A stretch of 64,000 bases of DNA from Devosia sp. LC5 (GCF_000735585.1 NZ_JNNO01000007.1:1-64000); one strand, 5' to 3'; shown: positions 35,064-45,094, counted from the first letter of the stretch. Notes: generated by a model not told the origin, from the sequence alone. Numbers and translations are program-made.

Positions 35064-35420
35064 ATGGAATCGACCCAAGCCATCGATGTTTTTGCTGCCC
35101 TGTCTCAAAGCACCCGTCTGGATACGTTCCGTCTCCTGATGGAGTATGAGCCTGATGGCCTTGCGGCTGGCGAGATCGCCCGTCGTCTCGAGGTGCCGCA
35201 GAACACCATGTCCACCCATCTAGCCATCCTGACCCGAGCCGGACTTATCGAAGCCGAGCGCCACAGCAGGTCGATCGTCTATCGGGCCGTGGTTGATCGG
35301 GTGCGGGAGATCACAAGCTTCCTGGTCCAGGACTGCTGCGGCGGTCGCCCGGAGCTGTGCGAACCCCTTGTTGCCGAATTCACCCCGTGCTGCTCTCCGA
35401 AGGAGTCGAGCCATGTCTGA
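35064..35420 (+). CDS. arsR: ArsR-family arsenite-responsive repressor
   Basis: A 118-residue winged-helix repressor (ALSQSTRLDTFRLLM, EVPQNTMSTHLAILTRAGLI). Its As(III) site is probably in the C-terminal region, where DCCGGRPELC and TPCCSP supply several cysteines, rather than the ELCVCDL site of plasmid R773 ArsR. It heads the ars operon and overlaps arsC by 8 bases. Confidence 0.9.
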   Translation: MESTQAIDVFAALSQSTRLDTFRLLMEYEPDGLAAGEIARRLEVPQNTMSTHLAILTRAGLIEAERHSRSIVYRAVVDRVREITSFLVQDCCGGRPELCEPLVAEFTPCCSPKESSHV

Positions 35421-35940
35421 CCGCGTCTACAACGTCTTGTTCCTCTGCACCGGCAATTCCGCTCGCTCCATCCTGGGCGAGGCCATTCTCAACCATGTCG
35501 GCCAAGGTCGCTTCCGCGCCTACTCCGCCGGGTCCAGTCCCAAGGGTGTCGTCCAGCCCATGACGCTGGAAACACTGACAAAGGTCGGCATCCCGACAGA
35601 TTGCCTCCGCTCCAAGGCGTGGGACGAATTCGCCGGGTCGGGTGCGCCGAAGATGGATTTCATTTTCACGGTCTGCGACAACGCCGCGGGCGAGACCTGC
35701 CCGATCTGGCCTGGGCAGCCGATGACCGCCCATTGGGGTATCGAGGATCCCGCAGCCGTTAAAGGCCCCGAGTTCAAGCAGCGTGCCGCATTCGAGGACG
35801 CCCTGCGTTATCTCCGCAAACGCATCGGTGCCTTCATCAACCTGCCACTGGCCAGCATCGACCGTATGGCGCTCAACTCGAAGCTCGAAGGCATCGGCGG
35901 CATGGACGGCACCACCACAAAGTCGTCGAACGTCGCCTGA
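35413..35940 (+). CDS. arsC: Arsenate reductase, low-molecular-weight phosphatase type
   Basis: A 175-residue enzyme with the P-loop [11 protein letters not shown] (Cys12) of LMW protein-tyrosine-phosphatase-like arsenate reductases. Other cysteines ([21 protein letters not shown]) are suited to the disulfide relay. The ATG at 35413 overlaps arsR. It reduces arsenate to arsenite for export by Acr3. Confidence 0.9.
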   Translation: MSDRVYNVLFLCTGNSARSILGEAILNHVGQGRFRAYSAGSSPKGVVQPMTLETLTKVGIPTDCLRSKAWDEFAGSGAPKMDFIFTVCDNAAGETCPIWPGQPMTAHWGIEDPAAVKGPEFKQRAAFEDALRYLRKRIGAFINLPLASIDRMALNSKLEGIGGMDGTTTKSSNVA

Positions 35941-36005
35941 CGGGGCACGCAGAGATTACGGCCGCGAAGCCGGTTTTTTCCGCCGAACAACTGGATCACT
36001 CCTCC

Positions 36006-37079
36006 ATGTCAGTCAATGCGGCGCCGGTGCGCCTTTCCTTCCTCGACCGCTATCTCACGGTCTGGATTTTCGCGGCCATGGCGTTGGGCCTGGCCCTGGG
36101 GTCCATGATCCCTGGTCTTCCCGTCGCCCTCGAATCTATGTCGGTCGGTTCGACCAATATCCCGATCGCCATCGGCCTGATCCTGATGATGTACCCGCCG
36201 CTCGCCAAGGTGAAGTACGAGGCGCTGCATGAGGTGTTCTCCGATAAGCGCGTGCTGGCCCTCTCTCTTGTCCAAAACTGGATCATCGGACCGGTTCTGA
36301 TGTTCTTGCTGGCAGTCATATTTCTTCGCGACCATCCCGAATACATGACGGGTCTGATCCTGATCGGCCTGGCACGCTGCATCGCTATGGTGCTGGTCTG
36401 GAACAAGTTGGCCGGCGGTTCAAACCAGTATGTTGCTGGGCTCGTCGCCTTCAATTCCATCTTCCAGATCCTGTTCTTTTCCACCTACGCCTGGCTGTTT
36501 TTGACTGTTCTGCCGCCGTTGTTCGGGCTTGAAGGCAGCGTCATTGACGTCGGGTTCTGGACCATCACCGAAGCAGTTCTGATCTATCTCGGCGTCCCGT
36601 TTCTTGCCGGCTTCCTGACAAGGTTCTTCCTGATCCGAGCCAGGGGGAACGACTGGTACGAACAGGTCTTCCTGCCAAGGATCAGCCCGATCACCCTGCT
36701 GGCGCTGCTGTTCACCATCGTTTCCATGTTCAGCCTCAAGGGCGGAGATATCGTGCGCCTGCCGCTCGATGCCCTCCTCATAGCCGTGCCCCTGACCATC
36801 TATTTCCTGATCCAGTTCACGGTGAGCTTCTTCATGGGCAAGTGGATCGCCAAGGACTATCCGCGCTCGACGGCGATCGCCTTCACCGCAGCCGGTAACA
36901 ATTTCGAGCTGGCCATTGCCGTCGCCATCGCTGAATTCGGCCTGGCATCGCCGGTCGCCTTCGCTGCGGTCATCGGACCGTTGGTGGAAGTGCCGGTGCT
37001 CGTCGTGCTGGTCCACTTGGCCCTGTGGCTGGGTCGCCGATACTTCCCGCGTTCTGCAGGATTGGCCACCGGCAACTGA
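36006..37079 (+). CDS. acr3: Acr3 arsenite efflux permease
   Basis: A 357-residue permease with ten predicted helices. It carries the conserved Cys in [14 protein letters not shown], the [16 protein letters not shown] block and the late [18 protein letters not shown] motif, all typical of Acr3. It exports arsenite. It lies 65 bases after arsC. Confidence 0.95.
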   Translation: MSVNAAPVRLSFLDRYLTVWIFAAMALGLALGSMIPGLPVALESMSVGSTNIPIAIGLILMMYPPLAKVKYEALHEVFSDKRVLALSLVQNWIIGPVLMFLLAVIFLRDHPEYMTGLILIGLARCIAMVLVWNKLAGGSNQYVAGLVAFNSIFQILFFSTYAWLFLTVLPPLFGLEGSVIDVGFWTITEAVLIYLGVPFLAGFLTRFFLIRARGNDWYEQVFLPRISPITLLALLFTIVSMFSLKGGDIVRLPLDALLIAVPLTIYFLIQFTVSFFMGKWIAKDYPRSTAIAFTAAGNNFELAIAVAIAEFGLASPVAFAAVIGPLVEVPVLVVLVHLALWLGRRYFPRSAGLATGN

Positions 37080-37126
37080 GCGTCGCCCTGCAATCCCGCC
37101 GACGAACCCAACCATCTGGAATGCCC

Positions 37127-37549
37127 ATGACTGTCATCATCTACCACAATCCCGACTGCGGCACCTCGCGCAACACACTAGCCATGATCCGGCAATCGGG
37201 TGTCGAGCCCACGGTTATCGAATACCTCAAGGCGCCTCCAAACCGTGACCGCATCGTTGAGCTGGTATCGGCAGCCGGCATGCCGCTGCGGGACGCCATA
37301 CGGAAAAAGGATACGCCGTATGAGGATCTCGGGCTTTCGAGTGCTGACGTTACCGACGACGCGCTGCTCGATGCCATCCAAGCTCATCCGATCCTATTGA
37401 ATCGTCCATTCGTCGAAACTCCGGTCGGCACCCGCCTTTGCCGTCCGTCCGAGGTCGTGCTCGACATCTTGGAGAATCCCAACATCGGGCCGTTCACCAA
37501 GGAAGACGGCGAGGTCATCTTAGACGCCGAAGGCAAACGGCTTGTCTGA
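37127..37549 (+). CDS. arsC: Arsenate reductase, glutaredoxin-coupled type
   Basis: A 140-residue ArsC of the R773 type: [12 protein letters not shown] with catalytic Cys11, [11 protein letters not shown], and [20 protein letters not shown] containing the substrate Arg residues. An ATG two codons upstream (37121) is also possible. A second, unrelated arsenate reductase in the same operon is common in alphaproteobacterial ars clusters. Confidence 0.93.
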   Translation: MTVIIYHNPDCGTSRNTLAMIRQSGVEPTVIEYLKAPPNRDRIVELVSAAGMPLRDAIRKKDTPYEDLGLSSADVTDDALLDAIQAHPILLNRPFVETPVGTRLCRPSEVVLDILENPNIGPFTKEDGEVILDAEGKRLV

Positions 37550-38249
37550 TCTATCCAATATCGCGCCCGGTGCCTTCGAGGTCCCGGACCTCTCCAAGCT
37601 CACCGCACCGGACCTGCAGCACAAGCCGCGTATCCTTATGCTCTACGGTTCACTGCGGGAACGCTCATACAGCCGATTCCTGACCTTGGAGGCGCAGCGT
37701 CTGCTCGAGGCATTCGGCGCCGAGGTTCGGATATTCCATGCCAACGGCCTGCCGCTGCCGAACGATGCGCCCGATACCCATCCGAAGGTGCAGGAGCTTC
37801 GCGAGGCCATGCTGTGGTCTGAAGGACAGGTATGGACATCGCCGGAACGTCATGGCGCCATGTCGGCGGTGCTGAAGTCTCAGATCGACTGGATACCTCT
37901 GCCGGGCGGTGCCATACGTCCGACGCAGGGTCGCACGCTCGCATTGATGCAGGTGTCCGGTGGCTCGCAGTCGTTCAACGCCCTGAACCAGATGCGTATC
38001 CTAGGGCGCTGGATGCGGATGGTGACGATCCCGAACCAGTCGTCCGTTGCCAAGGCTTTCCAGGAGTTCGACGAGGCCGGTCGCATGAAACCGTCATCCT
38101 ATTACGATAGGGTAGTCGACGTCATGGAAGAGCTGGTGAAGTTCACGTTGATCAACCGCGGCGTGTCCGGCTACCTGACCTCTCGCTACAGCGAGCGCAA
38201 GGAGGCGGCAGCCAATCTCGAGGAGCGGGTCGGCCTGAAGTCGATCTAG
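37542..38249 (+). CDS. arsH: ArsH NADPH-dependent flavin oxidoreductase
   Basis: A 235-residue flavodoxin-like protein. It starts at a TTG overlapping the arsC stop by 8 bases. Signatures: [15 protein letters not shown] (FMN phosphate loop), [16 protein letters not shown], and [16 protein letters not shown]. ArsH oxidises trivalent organoarsenicals. It is the last complete gene of the operon. Confidence 0.92.
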   Translation: MSDLSNIAPGAFEVPDLSKLTAPDLQHKPRILMLYGSLRERSYSRFLTLEAQRLLEAFGAEVRIFHANGLPLPNDAPDTHPKVQELREAMLWSEGQVWTSPERHGAMSAVLKSQIDWIPLPGGAIRPTQGRTLALMQVSGGSQSFNALNQMRILGRWMRMVTIPNQSSVAKAFQEFDEAGRMKPSSYYDRVVDVMEELVKFTLINRGVSGYLTSRYSERKEAAANLEERVGLKSI

Positions 38250-38255
38250 ATTACG

Positions 38256-38330
38256 ATGGCCGATACCCATTCCAACGCCGGCGCCATTTGGGCCCTCGGC
38301 GTCACCCAGATAATCGGGTACGGCACGCTG
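38256..38330 (+). pseudogene. Truncated MFS transporter gene, first 25 codons
   Basis: Six bases after arsH an ATG opens MADTHSNAGAIWALGVTQII..., the first membrane helix of an MFS transporter of the type often following arsH. Homology ends at about 38330 and the frame runs into unrelated sequence. The rest of the gene is gone, so an end of the ars island or a deletion lies here. Confidence 0.65.
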
Positions 38331-38334
38331 CACC

Positions 38335-38379
38335 TATGTAGATATTTCCTATACGAATGTAGTTCGATCTATCTACATA
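38335..38379. repeat. Inverted repeat at the ars/rep junction
   Basis: TATGTAGATA (38335-38344) and TATCTACATA (38370-38379) form a perfect 10-bp inverted repeat with a 25-nt centre that contains another ATGTAG. It begins right where the truncated MFS gene ends. Possible roles are a recombination site, transposon end or repressor operator. Confidence 0.5.
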
Positions 38380-38404
38380 CACAAGCGGCCCTACCGGTCG
38401 AAAG

Positions 38405-38424
38405 CCCGGCGCCGTAGCGCCGGG
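38405..38424 (-). terminator. Hairpin after the DUF736 gene
   Basis: A perfect 8-bp GC stem, CCCGGCGC (38405-38412) with GCGCCGGG (38417-38424), and a 4-nt loop lie just past the DUF736 stop. On the minus strand it is followed by TTT. Confidence 0.6.
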
Positions 38425-38436
38425 ACAGGGACTGCA

Positions 38437-38769
38437 TCAGTCCTGCGGGTCCCAGGGGATGATCGCCTGAATCTGCTCGTCGTCCTGGCCAGAGAAACGG
38501 CCTAGATTGGCGTTGAGCTTAATGCCCTTAATGCTGAGAGTGTAGTAGGGCTTTTTGTCGTTGCTGGTCTTCTTCCAGATGCCGCCAACTTCGATGTCGA
38601 GGCCTCGTGGAGATTTCGCGAAAACTCGGTGTGATGGAGCTTTGGGATTATCGGACGTGAAGGGCACAACCTTAATGTCTAGGTCGCGGTCCAAGGTGGA
38701 CACCAGGCCGGTACCGGTGGATTTGTCGAAATCGTCGGTATCGAACTTGATGAAGTTGGTGATGGTCAT
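38437..38769 (-). CDS. DUF736 family protein
   Basis: A 110-residue protein from the ATG at 38769. It shows the DUF736 pattern: repeated short beta strands, VFAKSPRGLDIEVGGIWKKT and DKKPYYTLSIKG. The family is common on alphaproteobacterial plasmids and integrative elements, usually near replication or transfer genes; its function is unknown. Confidence 0.8.
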   Translation of the reverse strand: MTITNFIKFDTDDFDKSTGTGLVSTLDRDLDIKVVPFTSDNPKAPSHRVFAKSPRGLDIEVGGIWKKTSNDKKPYYTLSIKGIKLNANLGRFSGQDDEQIQAIIPWDPQD

Positions 38770-39174
38770 TTTCGCTCTCCTATTGGGCGGTTGCAATGTC
38801 GCCGTTAACGCAGGGCGGATATGGCAAAAAGCGCTCGGCGGAGCGAAGCGGAGAAGCCCACAAGGACTGAAAATTGTAGCGCGAGGAAGCCGGCAGGCGG
38901 GGAAATTTCTGGCCTGACGGGCTCGATTTTTGACGACGCTCTGCGAACAAGTTCAAATTGCTGACGCCCCTTTCGAGAGCGCAATCCCATCACCTCGTCC
39001 AAATCGAACGATGTTGCCAAGTCACCACGGCACTGTGAACCTAATACGATGGCGCTAACAAGGTAATTCGTGTTCTCGGTTAACCCGTATCATGCCTGTT
39101 TCTGGCACTTCTTCTCGATACGGCTTCCTTTTGCAGCCTGTGGAAGGCCAACGGTAGAAACAACTAAGCTATCT
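38770..39174. other. Gap between DUF736 gene and repC
   Basis: No gene is supported here. A 71-codon minus-strand frame (38805-39020) lacks a good ribosome site and recognisable features. The promoter of the DUF736 gene is presumably at its 3' side, but no consensus boxes stand out. Confidence 0.4.
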
Positions 39175-40425
39175 CTAGCCGAATTTGGCGCGGGCATAAA
39201 TCGACTTTTCAAGGTGCAAATCGCCAGTGGAAGCCCGATCGATCAGCGCCCGCATGAATCCGCCAGCGGATTTGATCTCGCCCGCTTCACGACGCTCGAT
39301 GATGAGAGCCGCGGCCATTGCCGCGCCCCTTTGACCCAAAACTCTCGCCGCCAGATCCCGCGCGTCGGGTGATATGCCGACCAGCGAGCACAACAGCGGG
39401 TATTTATCGATCAAGGCCGGCCAACTCGTCGGAACTGTGCCCAGCCACATTGCCAGGGCGGGGCATGCCGCCGTCAGGGTTTTTATTTGCATAGGCCGGG
39501 CTGGCTCAGCTGGTGCTTTCGGGCTGGATTTTGTATCGCCCCCTCTTTCATCCCAAGCCCAGCGAGCGAAGCTCGCTCCATTCAAGTCAACTTGTCCGGC
39601 GTGAGCCGGACGCCGCTTGTCTTCACTACGAGATACTGAATGGTTGAGATTTGTAGTCTGTATGTGGTCACGATTTTCCGTGATCGTGCTCATGATTTTA
39701 CTCAGTACCGGTGCCTCCTTTCGCCCTTTACGAAGGCCGTAGGCCCGTTCAGCAAGCCAGCGGCAAAGCCGCGTCGCTTGCTCGATCCGCGTGGCCGGTG
39801 ACCTCTTGCTGGCATTGGCCAGGATCGTGTCGAACCTGCTTTTTAGGCTAGCGAGGATGCGGCCCGCCAAATCCTCGGCGCCGCTTAGCACCAGGTGCAA
39901 CTGGCGTACCGCTCCCCGGTATTCACTCCACGCAGCCTCCTTGGCGTTGCGCTCGCTGCGAGCCAATGCCACGAGGGCATTCAGCTCCTCATAACGCGCA
40001 ACCAGAACGCGCAAGTCGATGCCTGACACGCTGGCTAGATTGCCAGCCTCGTCGCGGCGGGCAAAGCGCTTATAGTTCCCGCTATCGCGCATGGCGACCA
40101 AGCCGGCATCGAATAGCCGAGACAGCAGCGCCCCGGTGTGGTTTGGCGACTTTCTGATCTCGAAGGCCAGGGTCGCGTTAGACTTAAAGACGATGGGCAT
40201 GCCGCCCGGCTCAAATTGCTTGGCGGGGGCGCTGTGAACCAGCGTCACTAGCAACAGGGCTTCAGTCGAGTTGACCAACCCTGTCTGCGGCAGGTCTTTC
40301 GCCAGCACTTGCAGATGCGAGCGTGTGATCGTGCCTAGCTCGACCTCGTCGGCCATTTTTCTATAGCGGGCGCGGGCGTCGGTCTGACGCCGGCCTTTCT
40401 GATCGTTCGTCAAAACTGTCTCCAA
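39175..40425 (-). CDS. repC: RepC-like plasmid replication initiator
   Basis: A 416-residue initiator. The N-terminal winged-helix half matches RepC of repABC plasmids: ATLAFEIRKSPNHTGALLSR, LFDAGLVAMRDSGNYKRFAR, GIDLRVLVARYEELNALV. The C-terminal part ends AGEIKSAGGFMRALIDRAS, as in RepC. In that family the replication origin lies inside repC. The frame starts at a TTG at 40425; an ATG at 40356 (MADEVELG) is an alternative. No repA or repB precedes it, and the 600 bp upstream have no gene. Confidence 0.85.
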   Translation of the reverse strand: METVLTNDQKGRRQTDARARYRKMADEVELGTITRSHLQVLAKDLPQTGLVNSTEALLLVTLVHSAPAKQFEPGGMPIVFKSNATLAFEIRKSPNHTGALLSRLFDAGLVAMRDSGNYKRFARRDEAGNLASVSGIDLRVLVARYEELNALVALARSERNAKEAAWSEYRGAVRQLHLVLSGAEDLAGRILASLKSRFDTILANASKRSPATRIEQATRLCRWLAERAYGLRKGRKEAPVLSKIMSTITENRDHIQTTNLNHSVSRSEDKRRPAHAGQVDLNGASFARWAWDERGGDTKSSPKAPAEPARPMQIKTLTAACPALAMWLGTVPTSWPALIDKYPLLCSLVGISPDARDLAARVLGQRGAAMAAALIIERREAGEIKSAGGFMRALIDRASTGDLHLEKSIYARAKFG

Positions 40426-41026
40426 CAGTTATGACCAGGCGCGCGAAATCGATCGCCGAAATGGCGCCAAAGACTTGACGGGTGGAGGGGGAAGCCGTAG
40501 AAAGAATTACCACATTCTGTTTTTACGACGATCCCCGCTTCGGTTCATTCCGGGGCGGTTTTCGTTTGTGCCGGTTGGTCATCTCCAAATGCTGTATGCA
40601 GCGAAGGATCCGTCAGGTAGGTGAGGATTCGCGTCCGAAGAACTTACATGCAAACGGAGGAACTGCAACATTTTCGCGCTAGCACTACCCTAATCAGAAT
40701 CTTTCAAGGTGTGGCTAAGTGTCAAATTTACAGCTTTTCGGCGGTGTTATGGCTCATTTGGCAAGGCAGATGGGTCTGTTGATACCTTTGTGGTTTAGGC
40801 GTGTCTTGGAGATCCAAATGCATAACAAGGGCCGGCTCGCTGGCCGGAATTGGCTTGCGCAAATTGGCCTATGTCGTAAGTCGCCGTGGGAGCCCGTGCG
40901 AGGGCACGGGATCAGGGTGAAGGCCCGCAAATCGCCACTTGGATGCGCGCGGTCCCAGCAGCTCGGGTAACAGGCGTGTGGGGGTATGCACGGCCGCCTA
41001 GCGAACAGACAGGAGCGAATTGGGGT
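40426..41026. other. Gene-free region upstream of repC
   Basis: About 600 bp with no convincing gene. Short plus-strand frames (for example 40719-40970) show no domain or ribosome site. It may hold the repC promoter or a replication-control RNA, but neither could be pinned down by eye. Confidence 0.4.
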
Positions 41027-41842
41027 TCATCGCTGGCACCGGCCGGTGGGCGCGAGCGTCTCGACCGCTCGGACGTCGCATCCGGTGGTGAGGAATACCT
41101 GCCAATCGCTTTCCGAACCGAAAAACGCATTGCGGTCCACGTCACCGCGTACACCGCGTACGATACCGGTCTGCGTCCATTGCCAGAAAGTCCAGGTGCG
41201 GTTGACGTACCGCTCCTGCGGTTCGTTTGCGGTGGAGCGTAGCCAAAACATGTTGGGGAACGACTCGTTTTCCATGATGTCGCGATGGAAATTGATGTCG
41301 GTGTAAATGACCGGTAGCTTTCCGGTATGCCGCTCCATCGCGTCAAGCATGAGCCTGACCTTGGCCAGTGTGTCCACGCGACTGGCCTTGTTTGGACAGC
41401 GCGAGCCGTTCTGCCATTCGAGGTCCAGCACTGGGGGCAGCGCGTCGGCGTCATTGGGTACCATCAGGGTGAACCATGCAGCCTGCTCTTCCGCTGAAGA
41501 ACACCAGTTCATGAAATGATAGGCGCCGCGGGGCATGCCAGCCTGCCGGGCCCCATCCCAGTTGCGCAGAAAGTTTGGGTCGATATAGTCCTTGCCCTCG
41601 GTCGATTTCAGGTAGACAAACCTAATACCGTCACCCTTTGCAGCCGCGAAGTCCACGTTCTCCTGGTAACGGGCGACGTCAATACCCTGTATCGGCAGGG
41701 CGCGTGCGCGATCAACCCCGGAATGGGGACGGCTATCACCTTGTATAGGGTCATAGAGACCCGCGCCTGAGGAGCATGCTGAGAGCACAGCAGCCAGAAA
41801 CAGGGCAGAGAGCCACCCTCTTTTTGAGTATGGCAGCTTCAC
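41027..41842 (-). CDS. Glycoside hydrolase family 25 lysozyme, lipoprotein
   Basis: A 271-residue lipoprotein: lipobox VLSACSS (Cys22-23 region), then a GH25 muramidase domain with QGIDVARYQ, FVYLKSTEGKDYID, RGAYHFMN, the catalytic LDLEW and QWTQTGIVRGVRGDVDRN. It cleaves the N-acetylmuramic acid-N-acetylglucosamine bond. On a conjugative plasmid it could aid local wall remodelling; the exact role is inference. Confidence 0.9.
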   Translation of the reverse strand: MKLPYSKRGWLSALFLAAVLSACSSGAGLYDPIQGDSRPHSGVDRARALPIQGIDVARYQENVDFAAAKGDGIRFVYLKSTEGKDYIDPNFLRNWDGARQAGMPRGAYHFMNWCSSAEEQAAWFTLMVPNDADALPPVLDLEWQNGSRCPNKASRVDTLAKVRLMLDAMERHTGKLPVIYTDINFHRDIMENESFPNMFWLRSTANEPQERYVNRTWTFWQWTQTGIVRGVRGDVDRNAFFGSESDWQVFLTTGCDVRAVETLAPTGRCQR

Positions 41843-42109
41843 TGTACGGCTCCACTGGTCAAAGCGATAGGAAAGGCGATCATCCCAGTCGCTAAGGCTG
41901 CGGGTGGCGGCACTCGCAGGCCAACAATCTCAGATGTTTTGGCTTCACGCTTCGGAGCTCACCTTTCCGGCCATATCGAACTCGCAGACGTCGTCGCGAA
42001 AGCTGACTACTCCGTTTCGGTTCGCCCAAGAGGAAATATAGGTAGTGTGGATTTCCACGGGAGTTCGGACATGCCATGTTTGACGCCGGTGTATTCAGGC
42101 CCCGATGTC

Positions 42110-42427
42110 CTATCCGTATCTTGAGTCATCTTCGACGCCCGTAACATCGTGCGCATTATAGCGGTCTTGTTTCGTCAAGGTCGCGGGTAGTTCGACGGGT
42201 GCCTCATCACTTCTCACAAGCAATCCCGCTCCTTCAAATGCCTCCAAATCAGGCAGATCACGCAACGTATCGAGCCCGAAATATCCCAAAAACCCCTTGG
42301 TCGTCACATAGGTGAACGGCGCCCCCGGCGTCGGGCTGCGCGGCCCCGCAGTGATCATGTTCTTGTCCCGCAGCGCCCCGATCACGTCCCGCGACACCTC
42401 CCGGCCCAAGATTTCCGACACCCCTGC
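42110..42427 (-). pseudogene. scpB: 3' fragment of an scpB-like gene, cut by the TniABQ transposon
   Basis: The open frame from the transposon edge (42427) encodes AGVSEILGREVSRDVIGALR, GAPFTYVTTKGFLGYFGLD and TLRDLPDLEAFEGAGLL, the second winged helix of ScpB, the kleisin-associated subunit of SMC-ScpAB. The first half is missing. ScpB-like genes also occur on rhizobial plasmids, so it does not prove a chromosomal site. Confidence 0.8.
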
Positions 42428-42439
42428 TGTCGCTTTCCA

Positions 42440-42553
42440 TTTAATTCTGCGAATCCGACCTCAACGATTTCAGTATGTTACTCGCGCACTTAATTTGAGA
42501 ATGAGCCGTTAATTTGCGAATCTGCCTTGGCGTTTGTCATTTAATGTGAGAAT
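42440..42553 (+). repeat. TniA-binding repeats, left transposon end
   Basis: Four related motifs in the same orientation: TTAATTCTGCGAAT (42441-42454), TTAATTTGAGAAT (42490-42502), TTAATTTGCGAAT (42509-42521) and TTAATGTGAGAAT (42541-42553). Multiple transposase sites at each end are typical of Tn7 and Tn5053 relatives. Confidence 0.8.
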
Positions 42554-42585
42554 GGGGACCGCGGTGTTTCTCTCGCGAGCTAGCC

Positions 42586-44199
42586 ATGACCGACCCTTTC
42601 CCCGACGAGATCGACCAGACGCTTTGGGACGAAGCGTGCCGGCGGGCGGATGCGATCCGCAACTTCCTGAAGGGCCATCCTGACGGCACCACGTCCCGCG
42701 ACGTTGCGGAACTTGCAGCGGAATTGGGTCTCAGCCAGGCAACGGCATATCGTTTAATCAAGATGTTTCGCCGCGGCGGAACTGTCCTGTCGCTGGTCGA
42801 TCGCAAACGCGGCCGGCCAGAGGGGCACCGTGTCCTCGACGATAGGCGAGAACAAGTCATCCGCGCCACAATCAGCGCGTACTACCTGAAGCGAACCAGA
42901 CCGAGCATTTCGCAGTTGGTCCGGGACGTACAGACAAGCTGCATTTCGGTTGGAATGAAACCGCCGCATCGCCGGACGATCGTGGCTCGCCTCGAGGATA
43001 TTGACCTCCAGAAGCGCGCCCGGCGCCGCGGTGAACAGAAGATCGTGAAGGAGACAACGGCTGTCCCCGGGACTTTCAGCGCTTCCCGCCCGCTGGATGT
43101 AGTCCAGATCGACCACACCAAGGCCGACGTCTTCGTCGTCGATGAAGAGACCCGGCTGCCACTCGGCCGACCATGGCTGACGCTGGCGATGGACGTCTGC
43201 AGTCGTATGGTGACCGGTTTCTATCTTACGATGGACGCTCCGTCCCGGTTGTCCACCAGCCTGTGCCTGCTCCATTCAGTCTTCGACAAGTCGGCATGGC
43301 TGAGAGAACGCGAAATCACGGAACCCTGGCCTGTCGCCGGTTTGCCAACAACGATTCACGTCGACAACGGCGCAGACTTCCGCAGTCGGGCGTTCAAGCG
43401 CGGATGCGATGATGCTGGCATTGCGATTGACTGGCGCCCCCCGGGCGAGCCGCGCTTCGGTGGTCACATCGAGCGTTTGATCGGCACGCAGATGGGAAAG
43501 CTGCACCTTCTGCCCGGCACGACATTCAGCAATGCGCAGGAGGTCGGCGAGTATGACTCGAAACGGCATGCGGCGCTGACCCTGCGTGAGCTCGAGCGAT
43601 ACATTGCACTCGACATTGTTGGCTCCTATCACCAGTCAATCCACGGTACCCTGGCCCGCCCGCCGATTGCAGTCTGGCGGGAGCACGAGGGCGAGATTCC
43701 ACTCAGACTGCCGCAAGATAGACTCCGCTTTTGGCTCACCTTCTTACCCGAGCAGGAACGCACTTTGCGGCCAACCGGCATTCACATGTTCGGCCTGCGC
43801 TATTGGTCCGCAGCCCTCAGCGCCGACGTCGGACGTTCCGACCGGCGTCTGCTTGTCAAATACGATCCACGCGATATGGCGCGCGTCTTCATTAGGCGGC
43901 CTTCAGGAAACTTCGTGGAAGCCCGCTATGCAGATCTGACGCTGCCTTCGGTCACCCTGCACGAAGCAGTGACCGCCCGGCGGACCCTTTTGGCGAAAGG
44001 CCGCCGTGAGGTCGATTCCCGCGCCATCGTACGCACCGTCATCGCGCAGCGAGAATTGGTCGAGGCGGCAGCCAAGAAGACTGCGTCCGCACGACGAGGG
44101 AAAGCGTTATCGAAATCGAAAGTGGATGAGCGGGGATGGGGCTCGCTCCGCGGTGTCGACTCCAGCAAACCTGTACCCTTTGTTGAGGATACAGATTGA
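42586..44199 (+). CDS. tniA: TniA/TnsB-like DDE transposase
   Basis: A 537-residue integrase-fold transposase. N-terminal HTH domains (ELGLSQATAYRLIKMFRRGG) precede the rve core with the first Asp in VQIDHTKADVF, the second in IHVDNGADF and the Glu in RFGGHIERLIG. A Mu-transposase-like C-terminal beta domain follows (YWSAAL ... VKYDPRDMARVFIR). It is intact. Confidence 0.93.
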   Translation: MTDPFPDEIDQTLWDEACRRADAIRNFLKGHPDGTTSRDVAELAAELGLSQATAYRLIKMFRRGGTVLSLVDRKRGRPEGHRVLDDRREQVIRATISAYYLKRTRPSISQLVRDVQTSCISVGMKPPHRRTIVARLEDIDLQKRARRRGEQKIVKETTAVPGTFSASRPLDVVQIDHTKADVFVVDEETRLPLGRPWLTLAMDVCSRMVTGFYLTMDAPSRLSTSLCLLHSVFDKSAWLREREITEPWPVAGLPTTIHVDNGADFRSRAFKRGCDDAGIAIDWRPPGEPRFGGHIERLIGTQMGKLHLLPGTTFSNAQEVGEYDSKRHAALTLRELERYIALDIVGSYHQSIHGTLARPPIAVWREHEGEIPLRLPQDRLRFWLTFLPEQERTLRPTGIHMFGLRYWSAALSADVGRSDRRLLVKYDPRDMARVFIRRPSGNFVEARYADLTLPSVTLHEAVTARRTLLAKGRREVDSRAIVRTVIAQRELVEAAAKKTASARRGKALSKSKVDERGWGSLRGVDSSKPVPFVEDTD

Positions 44200-44211
44200 G
44201 CTGGAGTGAAC

Positions 44212-45094
44212 ATGAACGATGAAGCTGCCCATCTGACCACTGGCGCCGCGGCGCTACTTGCTGAAACCGACGAGCGGCGCATTCGGGCGATACGATCACG
44301 TCGATGGGTACTCTACCCACGCGCCAAACAGGCGCTCGACCGGCTGAGCGCGCTCCTCGATCACCCACGGGGCACGCGTATGCCCTCAGTCGCGATCTAC
44401 GGTGACAGCGGCATGGGCAAAACCATGATCATGAAGCGGTTCCGTGACAAGCATCCACCAAGCTTCAACGCGGTGGACTGGTACCTTGAAGACACCTGTA
44501 CTTGCCATGGAAATGACCAGCCGGCCTGGCGAGCGGCGTTTCTACGCCGAACTCCTCACTCTACTCGGTGCACCGCAACGCCCGCGCGCCGACATCGCCC
44601 GGATGGAACAGGCCGCTCTGCGCATCATGGAAGCCATCGGCGTGCAGGTGCTGGTCATCGACGAGGTACACAACATCCTCGCAGGCTCCTATCGCGAGCA
44701 GCGCATTGTCCTCAACACCCTGCGGTTCCTCAGCAATCGTCTCCAGATCTCGCTCGTCTGCTTCGGTGTCAATGAAGCGCGTGAGGCCATCGGCGGCGAC
44801 GTCCAACTTGCCCGGCGCTTCGAGCAGTTCACCCTGAACAGGTGGGCAGCCAACGAGCAGTTCGAGACCCTGATGGTATCGATTCTGCGCAATACGCCTT
44901 TGCGCAGACCCTCCGTGCTGACGCCGAAATCGCTGCGGCGAATTTTGCAGATCACCGAGGGCATCACCGCCAACATCTTCCACATGATCAATAGCCTCGC
45001 CATTGAGGCCGTCGAGAGTGGCCGCGAGCACATCACTGACGAAGCTGTCGAAAACTGGGAACCGGAGTTCGATACTGAGGCGGCATTCGCGTGA
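44212..45094 (+). pseudogene. tniB: TniB-like ATPase with a frameshift
   Basis: The AAA ATPase that activates the transposase. The first frame, from the ATG at 44212, carries Walker A GDSGMGKT and continues to HPPSFNAV. The family sequence then resumes in another frame at TLKTPVLAMEMTSRPGERRF and runs to 45094 with Walker B VLVIDEVHNIL. The shift lies at about 44475-44495 and needs one net base change. No clear slippery site is seen there. Either the gene is inactive or a sequencing error is present. Confidence 0.85.

Noticed and set aside
38805..39020. Small minus-strand ORF upstream of the DUF736 gene
   Set aside because: Composition and lack of start signals do not support a protein.
40719..40970. 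Plus-strand ORF upstream of repC
   Set aside because: No domain or ribosome site, and composition unlike its neighbours; treated as non-coding.
42110..42427. scpB fragment as proof that this is chromosomal DNA
   Set aside because: ScpB-like genes are also carried by plasmids of rhizobia, and the fragment is next to a plasmid-type GH25 gene and repC.
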